From IMG/VR virus record IMGVR_UViG_3300033145_000111, positions 1-48,433 of that record: a stretch of 48,433 nucleotides of DNA, one strand, 5' to 3'. The translations under genes were made by a program, and so were the position numbers. This DNA comes from a virus. Positions within the stretch are counted from its first letter, which is position 1. Each line of letters begins with the position of its first letter. Positions 31,586 to 39,438 of this stretch are shown here, piece by piece. The notes below the pieces were generated by a model. It did not search any database. It saw only the letters and a program-made list of their open reading frames with translations, and had not been told where the DNA came from.

Positions 31586-32708
31586 AAGGATTCACCATAA
31601 TTAGTTCATTATCTACATACCATCCATCAGATCTAATTTCAATCTTCTTACCTTTAAAGTGTACTCTGACATCACGATCTATTTGTCCAAGTATTAATTC
31701 CCTCTGGGCTCTAGATCTAGCATCTTTAGAACTCATACCTGATTCTCTGAGCTCTTTAGTTCTATCAGCTGCCCTCCAAGTAGTTCCACTCTTTTTAAGG
31801 TTAGTCTCAATACCTTGTATGTAATTAGGGTCTTGAAACTTAGCGGTCTGCCTACCCAAGGCACCTGCAGTAGCTCTCTCAGCAGTCTCCCCAAAGTTAA
31901 ATTGAGCTGCTCCAGCCTTAACCATATCAAGCATCCACTCATTAAAGGATCCTTCATAACCTCCTGCAATAGCAGCATTATAATCCTTCTGGTGAGTAGT
32001 CTTTGCATTATCTTGAAACTCTTCAAATGAACCTTTGAATCCTTTACCTTGAGCATATTCAAAGTTCTTCATTGCAGCTGTACGCTCATCTTTATCAGCC
32101 TCCTTATACCATTTAAGATACTGATCCTTTGTTAACTTAATATCAGTACCAGAAATAGTAATTGAAGGAGTTAGTCCAGCAGTTATTGCTTTAGACTCTT
32201 CAATTTTTTGGATTTTATATAAAGAGTCTACCACATTACTCATCTTCTTCTGTTTCAGTGCCTCGACACTCATAACACCACTAAGAGCACTCGAAATGTC
32301 TTGAGGAGATAAGCCAGCCAGATCGGCAGGTGAAAATGTATCTGACTGACTAGAGGCGAAAGGGTTTGCTAGGCCTGGAGCCTTACTGTCTAAGCCCTTG
32401 TTAACACCTTGACTACCAATATTTGGAGTCCCTTCTGGCACGAGTTGATTTTCACCACCTATATCCAAAGCATCCATAGACATCTTTGAAATATCTATCT
32501 TTGTTCCCTTGCTATTAGAAACAATCTTATCTCCTTCCCCAAACTTACCACTAAGCATCTTTTGAAATATCTTCATGTAGTTCTGAGACTTTATATTCTG
32601 CTGAGTAATAGGATCTAGCCCAGCACCTATTGGCTGTCCAGAACTAATAGCAGCTCCAGCACCCGAGAGATATTGTAGTAATAACTTATTATCAAAAGGA
32701 TTTTCCAT
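31575..32708 (-). CDS. Probable internal virion/tail protein, unknown
   Basis: The start is the ATG at 32708, nine bases after GGAGG; a TTG at 32711 is adjacent. The 377-residue protein has a Gln/Gly/Ser-rich N-terminus (SGAGAAISSGQPIGAG), then charged helices, with two short repeats around KGFKGSFEEF and GGYEGSFNEW. It overlaps the giant protein gene and follows a Gly-rich structural protein, the usual place for ejected internal proteins. Confidence 0.68.
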   Translation of the reverse strand: MENPFDNKLLLQYLSGAGAAISSGQPIGAGLDPITQQNIKSQNYMKIFQKMLSGKFGEGDKIVSNSKGTKIDISKMSMDALDIGGENQLVPEGTPNIGSQGVNKGLDSKAPGLANPFASSQSDTFSPADLAGLSPQDISSALSGVMSVEALKQKKMSNVVDSLYKIQKIEESKAITAGLTPSITISGTDIKLTKDQYLKWYKEADKDERTAAMKNFEYAQGKGFKGSFEEFQDNAKTTHQKDYNAAIAGGYEGSFNEWMLDMVKAGAAQFNFGETAERATAGALGRQTAKFQDPNYIQGIETNLKKSGTTWRAADRTKELRESGMSSKDARSRAQRELILGQIDRDVRVHFKGKKIEIRSDGWYVDNELIMVNPYAK

Positions 32709-32718
32709 CAACTACCTC

Positions 32719-33606
32719 CTATAGTAATGCACTAGCTGCACCAAGAATTCCACCAACAATAGCCCCAACTGGGTTTCCTGGAGTTACCATTGCTCCAGCA
32801 GCTGCTCCACTTAAAGCCCCACCTATTGCTGACTGAGCTGTTGAGGGCTTCTGAGTAGATGCAGTACCACCACCTATTGATGCAAGTAAGTTAGCTCCAT
32901 GTTGATAGACTTCAAGATCCCACAAAGCATCCTGTTCATCTATCTTAATATTAACATCCATTTCTTCTTTCTTTGCTACTATCTTTATTCGATAAGCTTC
33001 CATTAGTAAAGAGGAGACAACTTTTTGATATTCTAGTTTCATTTCTATGACTTTAATAGCGTCATCTGAAAATGCTTTCATATGAAGGTCAGCACTATAC
33101 TTAGCAATTTGTCTATCTTGACCTTCTTCAATATTAGCCCTACCAATAACAAAGGTAGATGAAACAACTGCATTAATATCTCGCATTCCAGCATTGAATC
33201 GAGGAAGGACTTCAGCTACTAATCTAGCATCTAGATCAGCTGCATATTCGTCTACTGAGTCATCTATTCTATCTTCATCAAGGACATTAGATATTAATGT
33301 ATCAAGTGTAGTGCCAGTACTAAGTAAAGTAACTAGTGTCTGCAGTGTGTCAGGCTGGCCTATTAAAGCAGTTATATCTGTATCAGGATCATAAGCAGTC
33401 TGAGCTGCCCAAGGTGAACTTCCCACAGCAGCATCCATAATATCTGTTATGGACGAAGTCATGGTATCAACACCTGTATTGTCTAACCAGTCATTATGAA
33501 TTACCTTCATATAGTCTGGATAGTCAACCTCACCAGATCCGCCACCTCCACCACCTTTGAAGTTTCTAAACTCCCATCCAAATTCGTAACTAAATTTTCT
33601 AAACAT
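32719..33606 (-). CDS. Virion-associated protein with Gly-rich N-terminus and hydrophobic C-terminus
   Basis: A 295-residue protein with GAGGTATAAAG before the ATG at 33606 and a dyad copy (33623-33647) upstream. A Gly run near residues 18-25 leads to EVDYPDYMKVIHNDWL, a segment found in structural proteins of podovirus-like phages. A helical middle (about 150-240) and an Ala/Gly-rich hydrophobic C-terminus (GAIVGGILGAASALL) could insert into membranes on ejection. The internal or tail role is inferred. Confidence 0.72.
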   Translation of the reverse strand: MFRKFSYEFGWEFRNFKGGGGGGSGEVDYPDYMKVIHNDWLDNTGVDTMTSSITDIMDAAVGSSPWAAQTAYDPDTDITALIGQPDTLQTLVTLLSTGTTLDTLISNVLDEDRIDDSVDEYAADLDARLVAEVLPRFNAGMRDINAVVSSTFVIGRANIEEGQDRQIAKYSADLHMKAFSDDAIKVIEMKLEYQKVVSSLLMEAYRIKIVAKKEEMDVNIKIDEQDALWDLEVYQHGANLLASIGGGTASTQKPSTAQSAIGGALSGAAAGAMVTPGNPVGAIVGGILGAASALL

Positions 33607-33622
33607 TCTTTATACCTCACAA

Positions 33623-33647
33623 AGACGGTTTAATTTTTAAACGGTCT
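33623..33647. repeat. 25-bp dyad repeat, copy 16
   Basis: Half-sites AGACGGTTTAAT and TTTAAACGGTCT. Overlaps the end of 33637-34089, upstream of the leftward gene at 33606. Confidence 0.88.
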
Positions 33648-34089
33648 TATTCAAATCGAAAGAGATAAAAGTATAATCTGTCTCACCACCTAAGCGCTTG
33701 GCTAGAGATATTATATTAGGTAAGTTTGAGTAAGCAATCATTTGAAGACATTTTCTTGACTTTGCATATTTAGCTAATGTCTCAAATCCCTTAATCCATA
33801 TATCATTACTTATATCTCCATAGCCGTATATACAATAGATTAATAAGTTCCTTGTATCACTTGCATCATCATAGAGCATTTTAGTAAGTGCTATACCTCC
33901 AAGAGTTAGTGCTCCTTCGTTTTTAGTATAAGAAGCCCAGACTTCAATCTTACCACTTAATGCAGATGATAGGATTCTATTTATCTTATCAGGATGGTCA
34001 CCTACTATTGGAGGTAAAGATTCCTCAACTGCATATTTAATAACATCCCAGAATTTTGATACTTGTTCTGGTAATAGTCTTAAAATCAT
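33637..34089 (-). CDS. GNAT-like acetyltransferase-fold phage protein
   Basis: The ATG at 34089 (AAGGAGAAG upstream) is preferred over one at 34131 that lies inside the previous gene. It has 150 residues with the alternating pattern of a GNAT fold (EVWASYTKNEGALTLGG strands, then a C-terminal LAKRLGG helix and FISFDL strand). Such proteins lie among tail genes in related phages. No clear acetyl-CoA loop is seen, so it may be structural. A dyad copy overlaps its last codons. Confidence 0.6.
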   Translation of the reverse strand: MILRLLPEQVSKFWDVIKYAVEESLPPIVGDHPDKINRILSSALSGKIEVWASYTKNEGALTLGGIALTKMLYDDASDTRNLLIYCIYGYGDISNDIWIKGFETLAKYAKSRKCLQMIAYSNLPNIISLAKRLGGETDYTFISFDLNKTV

Positions 34090-34099
34090 AATCTTCTCC

Positions 34100-35530
34100 T
34101 TACTGTCCTCTTGGAGGCGGAGCATATACACCCCTTATTCCTCGTAAGTCTGTCATCTTATAACGAATCTTAATATACTTTATAGGTGAATCAACTGCAA
34201 CAAGAGTACAGCTAATAAGAACTGTAAACTCATTTCCAGATGCTATAGTAGAAGCTATCCCTTCAATGTTTAAAGGTACAGCAGTAGTGAATCCCCATAC
34301 AGCTAATGAATTCATCCAGCCTACTGAAACAGTAGGACTAAATGTAAGTAAGGCATCTGACTCAACCGAGAAGATAGTCTTCTGTCCTCTATATCCCATA
34401 TCGAATATTGTAGTTGCTAATGCAGGTGGAGTGTCGTTTACTGTATTAGGTAGCATGATAATATCATCACTGTAATAATTAATAGACCATACTGCAGATG
34501 GATGCTGTTGGATTTCAGTTAGGCCATAGGGTGAGAGTAAGAAAGTCTTTTCACTATTACCTATGTAGAAGTCTTTCTTTATTCTGTCATATTTGATAAT
34601 AATATCATCTCCATTATCAAGCTCATTCATATATCTGTAGTAACCAAGTTCCTTCATACCTTCACTTGTAATCTCTCGTAGGATATAGTCTTCTCCTAAA
34701 TATACTTGACGTCTAAGACTACCATCCATAGCTCCTTGATTAATCAGGCCTACATCATCTACTTCAGTAAAAGCAAATGTTACAGCAGGTGATGCAACAG
34801 GAGTTAGTAAGGTAATTCCCTTAGATGAATAACCTACTACATTATTACCTAGTCGCCTAGTATGATAAACCTCTCCTCCATATGGACAGCGTCTATAGCC
34901 AGCTTCATTCTGCCTATCAGGTGTGAAGTCTATCTCACCAATCTTAGACCAACAATAGAAGGTCTCATCACAGTCATGCCAGGCATCGTAAGTTAAAGTA
35001 ACTCCATTCCAGAGACCTAAGACATTCCCACCTACTGCCTGACCTTTGAAGTTACATATAGTTCTCATCATTGGGATAGTAGCAATTGATCTGACTTGAT
35101 GCCAGTCAGCTAGACCTACGTCCCAGTAGATCATTATAACTCCATTCATCATTATAGCATACTCACCAAAGTCTGCTACTTCCATTAAAGTGCCAGTGCC
35201 AAAGGTTAATACATCTATATCAAATATGTGAGTAATAGTATAATCATCAGCAACTTGATATACACTATCTTCCATATCAACTGTTGAGTCCCTGGAGATT
35301 AGGAAGTTATATCTTTCACCTGTAATAAATTGTGGATAAGGCCAGGAGTAATCTATGTCTACTAGACCATCAAGTGGAGTATCATCAGATACTTTATATC
35401 CTTCAAGGTCATGCTTGCCTATTCTAAACCCAAAAGCAATCCATAACCACTGATCATTTATAGGAATAGATCGCTCAGGGCTAAGACCCTTCTTTAATGC
35501 CTCGTCTATTATAAGTTCAAATTCTCTCAT
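34100..35530 (-). CDS. Tail protein, beta-rich (tail tube/stabilisation type)
   Basis: A 476-residue, strand-rich protein with many aromatic/Asp turns (WDVGLADWH, CDETFYCW, YGGEVYHTRR), as expected of a beta-propeller or stacked-sheet tail component. It lies just downstream of the head-tail adaptor genes, as the tail nozzle or plug genes of short-tailed phages do. I do not recognise a specific family. It overlaps the previous stop by four bases. Confidence 0.68.
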   Translation of the reverse strand: MREFELIIDEALKKGLSPERSIPINDQWLWIAFGFRIGKHDLEGYKVSDDTPLDGLVDIDYSWPYPQFITGERYNFLISRDSTVDMEDSVYQVADDYTITHIFDIDVLTFGTGTLMEVADFGEYAIMMNGVIMIYWDVGLADWHQVRSIATIPMMRTICNFKGQAVGGNVLGLWNGVTLTYDAWHDCDETFYCWSKIGEIDFTPDRQNEAGYRRCPYGGEVYHTRRLGNNVVGYSSKGITLLTPVASPAVTFAFTEVDDVGLINQGAMDGSLRRQVYLGEDYILREITSEGMKELGYYRYMNELDNGDDIIIKYDRIKKDFYIGNSEKTFLLSPYGLTEIQQHPSAVWSINYYSDDIIMLPNTVNDTPPALATTIFDMGYRGQKTIFSVESDALLTFSPTVSVGWMNSLAVWGFTTAVPLNIEGIASTIASGNEFTVLISCTLVAVDSPIKYIKIRYKMTDLRGIRGVYAPPPRGQ

Positions 35531-36006
35531 GCTGCATCTCCTGAATCAAGAAGATCCTCTTCAATAGAGTCTATTAAGAACTTCTTAACCTCTACATCTT
35601 TCATAGTAGGAACCCATAAGAAGGAAATCCAGACCTCAGTAATTATTTCTTTCCCCACAGGCTTAATTGAGATAGTTAACTTATCACCACTGCAGGTTTT
35701 TAACTCAGGACTGAGTAAGAACTTCCTTCCATTCATTGTGTAGGACTTAGAGTTTACAAGAACCTCACCTCCAAGCCTAACCTCAACTAGAGCACCTTCT
35801 TTAAGTCTTTTCCCTACATCAATTAAGCCTTTGATAATAGTTCCTTCACAGGGAAACATGTAGCGAAGAATATGTCCTTTAATATCATCCCCTAAGACTG
35901 CATTTGAGATTGGGTAAGGGGTTATAATAGCTTGGACTTTCTTCCTTTCCTTACGCAGGAGACGTCTTACTAATAACTCGAGTTTTTTAATTCTATCTTC
36001 CATCAT
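35527..36006 (-). CDS. Hypothetical virion protein in the head-tail region
   Basis: A 159-residue protein, with start and stop overlapping its neighbours by four bases, so it belongs to one translational unit with 36003-36728 and 34100-35530. It has a basic N-terminal helix (RIKKLELLVRRLLRKERKK), then a beta-sandwich-like body. Probably a neck/tail component by position. Confidence 0.62.
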   Translation of the reverse strand: MMEDRIKKLELLVRRLLRKERKKVQAIITPYPISNAVLGDDIKGHILRYMFPCEGTIIKGLIDVGKRLKEGALVEVRLGGEVLVNSKSYTMNGRKFLLSPELKTCSGDKLTISIKPVGKEIITEVWISFLWVPTMKDVEVKKFLIDSIEEDLLDSGDAA

Positions 36007-36728
36007 CCCTCCATATGACTTACTTCAGCAATTATTTCTTCAACAAGATCAAAGCCTATTAAGTTTACTTGTTTCTCTATAGCTGCATCCCAGTCGTTAA
36101 CACCCTGAGTATTTCTATTGATAACCTCTAAGTGTCTCATAGTAGACATTATAAGAAGTAATGGATGAACTTCTGACCAGTAGTTTTTATCAGTCTCAGC
36201 AGTTAGATAATGTGAGTAAAACAATCCCCTAATATCAATCATAAGTTGTACGTCTGTAGGAACATTTAGAAGAATCGAGTTATACTCATGAGCATTACCT
36301 GCAGGGATTTCAATAAAGCCAATGAACGCTTCAAGGTCTCCTACTTCTGCATCCTCTGGAATATAGCGTGTTAGGCAGGGAGAGTAATAAGTTGGCATAC
36401 CCTGATTACGTGAGCTTGGAAGTCCTGTTAGATAACCACTTATCAAATCCTGAAGATCTTCCTTCTCAAGCTGCCAACGTCCCTTTGAAGTAGAAGCAAC
36501 CCAGACTTCCTTAATAGCTCGACAGTAAGGAAATGAGACACTGGACTGACCTATTTCGATTAGACGAAAGCAACTAGCCCATGACTTCTGATTTTCATTT
36601 AGACGATCAAGATGTCGACTTCCCTCATTGATAAAGAAGTCAGCTCCATTGTCTGTGAAGTCTTCATTGACAAGATCGAAGCGTCCAGAAAGAGATCTAA
36701 GCTTTGTTCTTAATTGTAGTAAGTTCAT
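36003..36728 (-). CDS. Head-tail adaptor (neck) protein
   Basis: A 241-residue protein with TTGGAGACGG before the ATG at 36728 and a dyad copy 14 bases up. The N-terminal helical pattern RFDLVNEDFTDNGADFFINE then LDRL is typical of adaptor proteins that bind under the portal (gp4/gp6-like). It follows the capsid gene in transcription order, which fits. Family assignment by pattern only. Confidence 0.72.
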   Translation of the reverse strand: MNLLQLRTKLRSLSGRFDLVNEDFTDNGADFFINEGSRHLDRLNENQKSWASCFRLIEIGQSSVSFPYCRAIKEVWVASTSKGRWQLEKEDLQDLISGYLTGLPSSRNQGMPTYYSPCLTRYIPEDAEVGDLEAFIGFIEIPAGNAHEYNSILLNVPTDVQLMIDIRGLFYSHYLTAETDKNYWSEVHPLLLIMSTMRHLEVINRNTQGVNDWDAAIEKQVNLIGFDLVEEIIAEVSHMEG

Positions 36729-36741
36729 ACCGTCTCCAAGC

Positions 36742-36766
36742 AGATCGTTTATTTTTTAAACGGACT
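36742..36766. repeat. 25-bp dyad repeat, copy 17
   Basis: Half-sites AGATCGTTTATT and TTTAAACGGACT. Upstream of the leftward adaptor gene (36728) and fused to the hairpin after the capsid gene. Confidence 0.88.
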
Positions 36767-36796
36767 GGAGGTAAAGGAGCGAAACCCTCCAGCCCG
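36761..36796 (-). terminator. Hairpin after the capsid gene, fused to a dyad copy
   Basis: CGGACTGGAGG (36761-36771) pairs with CCTCCAGCCCG (36786-36796), 11 pairs with one wobble on RNA. In the leftward RNA it is followed by TTTAAAAAAT, so termination may be partial. The distal arm is also the right edge of the dyad copy at 36742-36766. Confidence 0.6.
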
Positions 36797-36822
36797 TTAT
36801 TGGCCTAGTCGGAGGTTAGCAA

Positions 36823-38118
36823 TTACACAACATTAGGTAGGCCAACTCCATTGAGCACTGCACATTTCTGTGCAAGCCCAAACTCAAGACCAGCTTCAGT
36901 TAAGTATTCCTCATTAGTCCCATCAATACGGCGCTGTCCATATCCCTCAGGATGATTCTTCGCGGAACTCTCACCATAGAATTTTGTATCATCTATGTAT
37001 TTGTAAGTCAGTTCCTTAGGCTCAAGAAGAATCCCCATATTGCGGGTAGTTGCATCATAGGAAAACAGTGGATGAGTCTTCATGTAGATAGACCCGAATG
37101 GAGTTACCCATTCTCTAATCTGCATTCCGTAGATTTTCTGAGCAGGTTGAAGGTTAACTTGACCACCAGCCATTGCCAGAGCATCAATACCAAGTAGGAA
37201 GCCACTACCACAGAGGCAGAGTTTCTCCTCAGCGCCATAGCGGAAGATCTGCTCAAGATAATTCTTAAGCCAGAGTTCTCCACCAGCTGCCCAGGTCTGA
37301 CCAGAGTAAGTTGCATTCAATGTGAAGTCATCACAGTTGGCTGCAGCATAAGCTCTGATAAAGTTAATGATCCCCATAGTTGTTCGCTCAGGCTTTCCAT
37401 TGTCACCAGTGTTTTCAGTTCTAATACCCCAGAGAAACGCAAGCTCCATTTCCCAGGAATGCATCTCCAGACATTCAGATTTAGCTTTCTGATACTGGTC
37501 CCCAGTACGAAGCCGCGTCTTTCGAGCAGTACGAGTAAGAGACAGAGGTGAACGAAAGATCTGAGTATAGTTGTAGACCTTAGATGGATTGAGAGCTATG
37601 GCATCAGGCATCTCACCACCCTCAGGGTTTATGTTACCGACTATTTTGTAAGTGTCAGCATCACTGAGATCGCCACCAGTTACAGAGTTATCATCGTCTT
37701 CGAGTAACCTAACAGCAAGCACAGCTGTTGCACCTCTGGTTACGCCAGTTACTTTACCGATAACATCTACAGACCAGTCAGAAGCATCGCGAAGCAAAAT
37801 CTGGTGCCCTTCCCTAATCCGGTTAGCCTCAGTTGCATCCATCTCAACGAAGAGGGTATCTCCAGCCACACCACCAGTTACGTAAGCAACTGATAAGTCA
37901 GCTACAGTATATATACCATCTACATCTCCACCCACTGCACTCTGTAGCTGAGTCCACCAGTGAAACTGTGGATCGTCTACAGATTCAGATCCCATCATGG
38001 AGAGAATGGCTGTTAGAGGAGCCATTCCGTTAGGATAGAGATACATTATTTGCTGTCTCCAGTTCAATGGACGCTGGTCATTTACCCAGTCGTCATTTCC
38101 ACGCATACCTAAAAACAT
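36823..38118 (-). CDS. Major capsid protein, SU10-like (DUF5309)
   Basis: A 431-residue protein with GGAGG before the ATG at 38118. The text NYTQIFRSPLSLTRTAR with a following KAKSECLEMHSWEMELAFLWG helix and a later GFLLGIDALAMA region match the SU10 capsid family, an HK97-fold protein. A ~100-residue beta insert lies near 65-170. A hairpin follows the gene, separating capsid from the neck genes, as fits a highly expressed message. Confidence 0.88.
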   Translation of the reverse strand: MFLGMRGNDDWVNDQRPLNWRQQIMYLYPNGMAPLTAILSMMGSESVDDPQFHWWTQLQSAVGGDVDGIYTVADLSVAYVTGGVAGDTLFVEMDATEANRIREGHQILLRDASDWSVDVIGKVTGVTRGATAVLAVRLLEDDDNSVTGGDLSDADTYKIVGNINPEGGEMPDAIALNPSKVYNYTQIFRSPLSLTRTARKTRLRTGDQYQKAKSECLEMHSWEMELAFLWGIRTENTGDNGKPERTTMGIINFIRAYAAANCDDFTLNATYSGQTWAAGGELWLKNYLEQIFRYGAEEKLCLCGSGFLLGIDALAMAGGQVNLQPAQKIYGMQIREWVTPFGSIYMKTHPLFSYDATTRNMGILLEPKELTYKYIDDTKFYGESSAKNHPEGYGQRRIDGTNEEYLTEAGLEFGLAQKCAVLNGVGLPNVV

Positions 38119-38134
38119 AGTTAATTACCTCCTA

Positions 38135-38575
38135 TTAAATTCTATAGACCACAAAAGTGTTAGCAGCTGTTTTTCTACATCTGAAAGTGCCAGAGTTAGG
38201 AAACTCAGAGTCTGCATGAGCAGAGTCGACAACAGCTTGACCAACAATAGTGATCCCAGTACTAGCGGTTAATGTTATAGTATCTGCTAACGCAGCAGAT
38301 AGATTTATGATAGTAAAGTCAAATGAGGCATTATTAATAATAAATGAAGTTAGCTCAGCATCCAGAAGTGTGCCAGTAGGCAATGTATAAGCCTGAGTAG
38401 CACCTACTGTATGAGTACCTGTGATAATACCCTTAAGCAGATTAGCAGCAGTTATTGTAGCTGCCACAGTCATTGTAGCAGGCGCTTCTTGACGTTTAAG
38501 GGCTAAAGCGTTTATAAGGACTTCAACATCACTAGAAATTATCCCACGTTGTAAAAGACTATTACGGAATCCCAT
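38135..38575 (-). CDS. Probable capsid decoration or head fibre protein
   Basis: A 146-residue protein with GGAGGTACTA before the ATG at 38575 and a dyad copy upstream. A short helical N-terminus is followed by an Ala/Thr-rich beta domain (TITAANLLKGIITG onward). It lies directly upstream of the capsid gene in transcription order. The role is inferred from position and composition. Confidence 0.62.
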   Translation of the reverse strand: MGFRNSLLQRGIISSDVEVLINALALKRQEAPATMTVAATITAANLLKGIITGTHTVGATQAYTLPTGTLLDAELTSFIINNASFDFTIINLSAALADTITLTASTGITIVGQAVVDSAHADSEFPNSGTFRCRKTAANTFVVYRI

Positions 38576-38591
38576 TAGTACCTCCGTTCTA

Positions 38592-38616
38592 AGTTCGTTT
38601 AAAATTCAAACGAACT
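38592..38616. repeat. 25-bp dyad repeat, copy 18 (near-perfect palindrome)
   Basis: Half-sites AGTTCGTTTAAA and TTCAAACGAACT: one mismatched pair in twelve. Upstream of the leftward gene at 38575. Confidence 0.92.
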
Positions 38617-38623
38617 GTTAAGG

Positions 38624-38998
38624 TTAAGGTTGCATTTTAGGAAACAAGTCTTCCCATGTGAATCTAAAGGCACCTACCATATGCCAGAAGAGTCCATCAC
38701 TATACCATAATGAAGGAGCACAGGATTCATAGTAGACTACATCATCTGTCCAGCACTCAGAGTCATCTTTATGAGTAATGGTTACAGAATTGATCCAGTC
38801 AGCTTCACGAACTAAAATACTATAGAATCTCCCTTTAGCTTCTGCTACTGGAGGTAAGGTAATAGTAATAGGTCCAGAGCCTGCATTAGCCTTTGGACGC
38901 ATCACATAGTCCCTAGTACTCATTTGGTAGTCAGCCTCAGGGCCGTGATATTTGTCGACTACTTCTTTATCATGCTGTGCAAATTTATCTTCAAGCAT
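38624..38998 (-). CDS. Small virion protein, paralogue of the N-terminus of 39439-40962
   Basis: A 124-residue protein. The segments YQMSTRDYVMRP, ITLPPVAEAKGRFYSI and LWYSDGLFW recur almost unchanged in the protein at 39439-40962. It is therefore a single copy of a small beta domain that the larger protein uses as its head- or tail-binding N-terminus. GAGG lies upstream of the ATG at 38998. Confidence 0.7.
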   Translation of the reverse strand: MLEDKFAQHDKEVVDKYHGPEADYQMSTRDYVMRPKANAGSGPITITLPPVAEAKGRFYSILVREADWINSVTITHKDDSECWTDDVVYYESCAPSLWYSDGLFWHMVGAFRFTWEDLFPKMQP

Positions 38999-39025
38999 AA
39001 TAGCCTCTAATGGTTAGTTGTTTAG

Positions 39026-39343
39026 TTAAATAATAAACTTCTCATATAGAGAGAAGTGCTGGTCAGTGAGTTTTTCCTCTTTGTTTAGTTTCTCAAGCAT
39101 ACCTTTAATGACATTAGTCATAGTCTCACTAACAAGGATTTCTACATCTTGAAATTCAAGTGAAGCTTCAGGATTCCAAGTTACATTATCATCTTTTTGC
39201 ACAATCTTCAACTTTGCAAGTTCATCTTCAGTAAATGACAATGCCTCACGACCTACTCTGACAATCTTAAGGTTAGTAAAACTACCTCGATAATCAGCCA
39301 GCATCCCACCTAATAAAACTCTTTCCAATACTGATAATTTCAT
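39026..39343 (-). CDS. Hypothetical protein between structural genes
   Basis: A 105-residue protein with AGGAGATAT before the ATG at 39343. It has a helical N-terminus (LSVLERVLLGGMLADY), then a charged helical body. Small helical proteins of this kind are common between scaffold and capsid genes, perhaps assembly factors. Not recognised. Confidence 0.62.
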   Translation of the reverse strand: MKLSVLERVLLGGMLADYRGSFTNLKIVRVGREALSFTEDELAKLKIVQKDDNVTWNPEASLEFQDVEILVSETMTNVIKGMLEKLNKEEKLTDQHFSLYEKFII

Positions 39344-39375
39344 TTTATATCTCCTGTGATATCCTGAAAGTTGAT

Positions 39376-39428
39376 CGTGGGAAGGCTGGTCAGGAACCAG
39401 CTTTTCAGGGCATGCTCCCTATCCCACG
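39376..39428 (-). ncRNA. Intergenic three-way-junction RNA element
   Basis: An outer stem CGTGGGA (39376-39382) with TCCCACG (39422-39428) encloses two hairpins: GCTGGT (39385-39390) with ACCAGC (39396-39401), and AGGG (39407-39410) with CCCT (39417-39420). It lies in the 95-base gap between two leftward genes and has no T run. It may be a processing, stability or cis-regulatory element, or a weak terminator. Confidence 0.55.
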
Positions 39429-39438
39429 AAAGACATAA

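Noticed and set aside
36761-36796. Strong intrinsic terminator after the capsid gene
   Set aside because: The stem is good, but in the leftward RNA only three T follow before A, so I list it as a partial terminator or stability hairpin.
39013-39042. A further dyad-like site with GTTTAG and AATAAACTTCT
   Set aside because: The spacing is 27 rather than 25 bases and the arms match poorly, so I did not count it as a copy.
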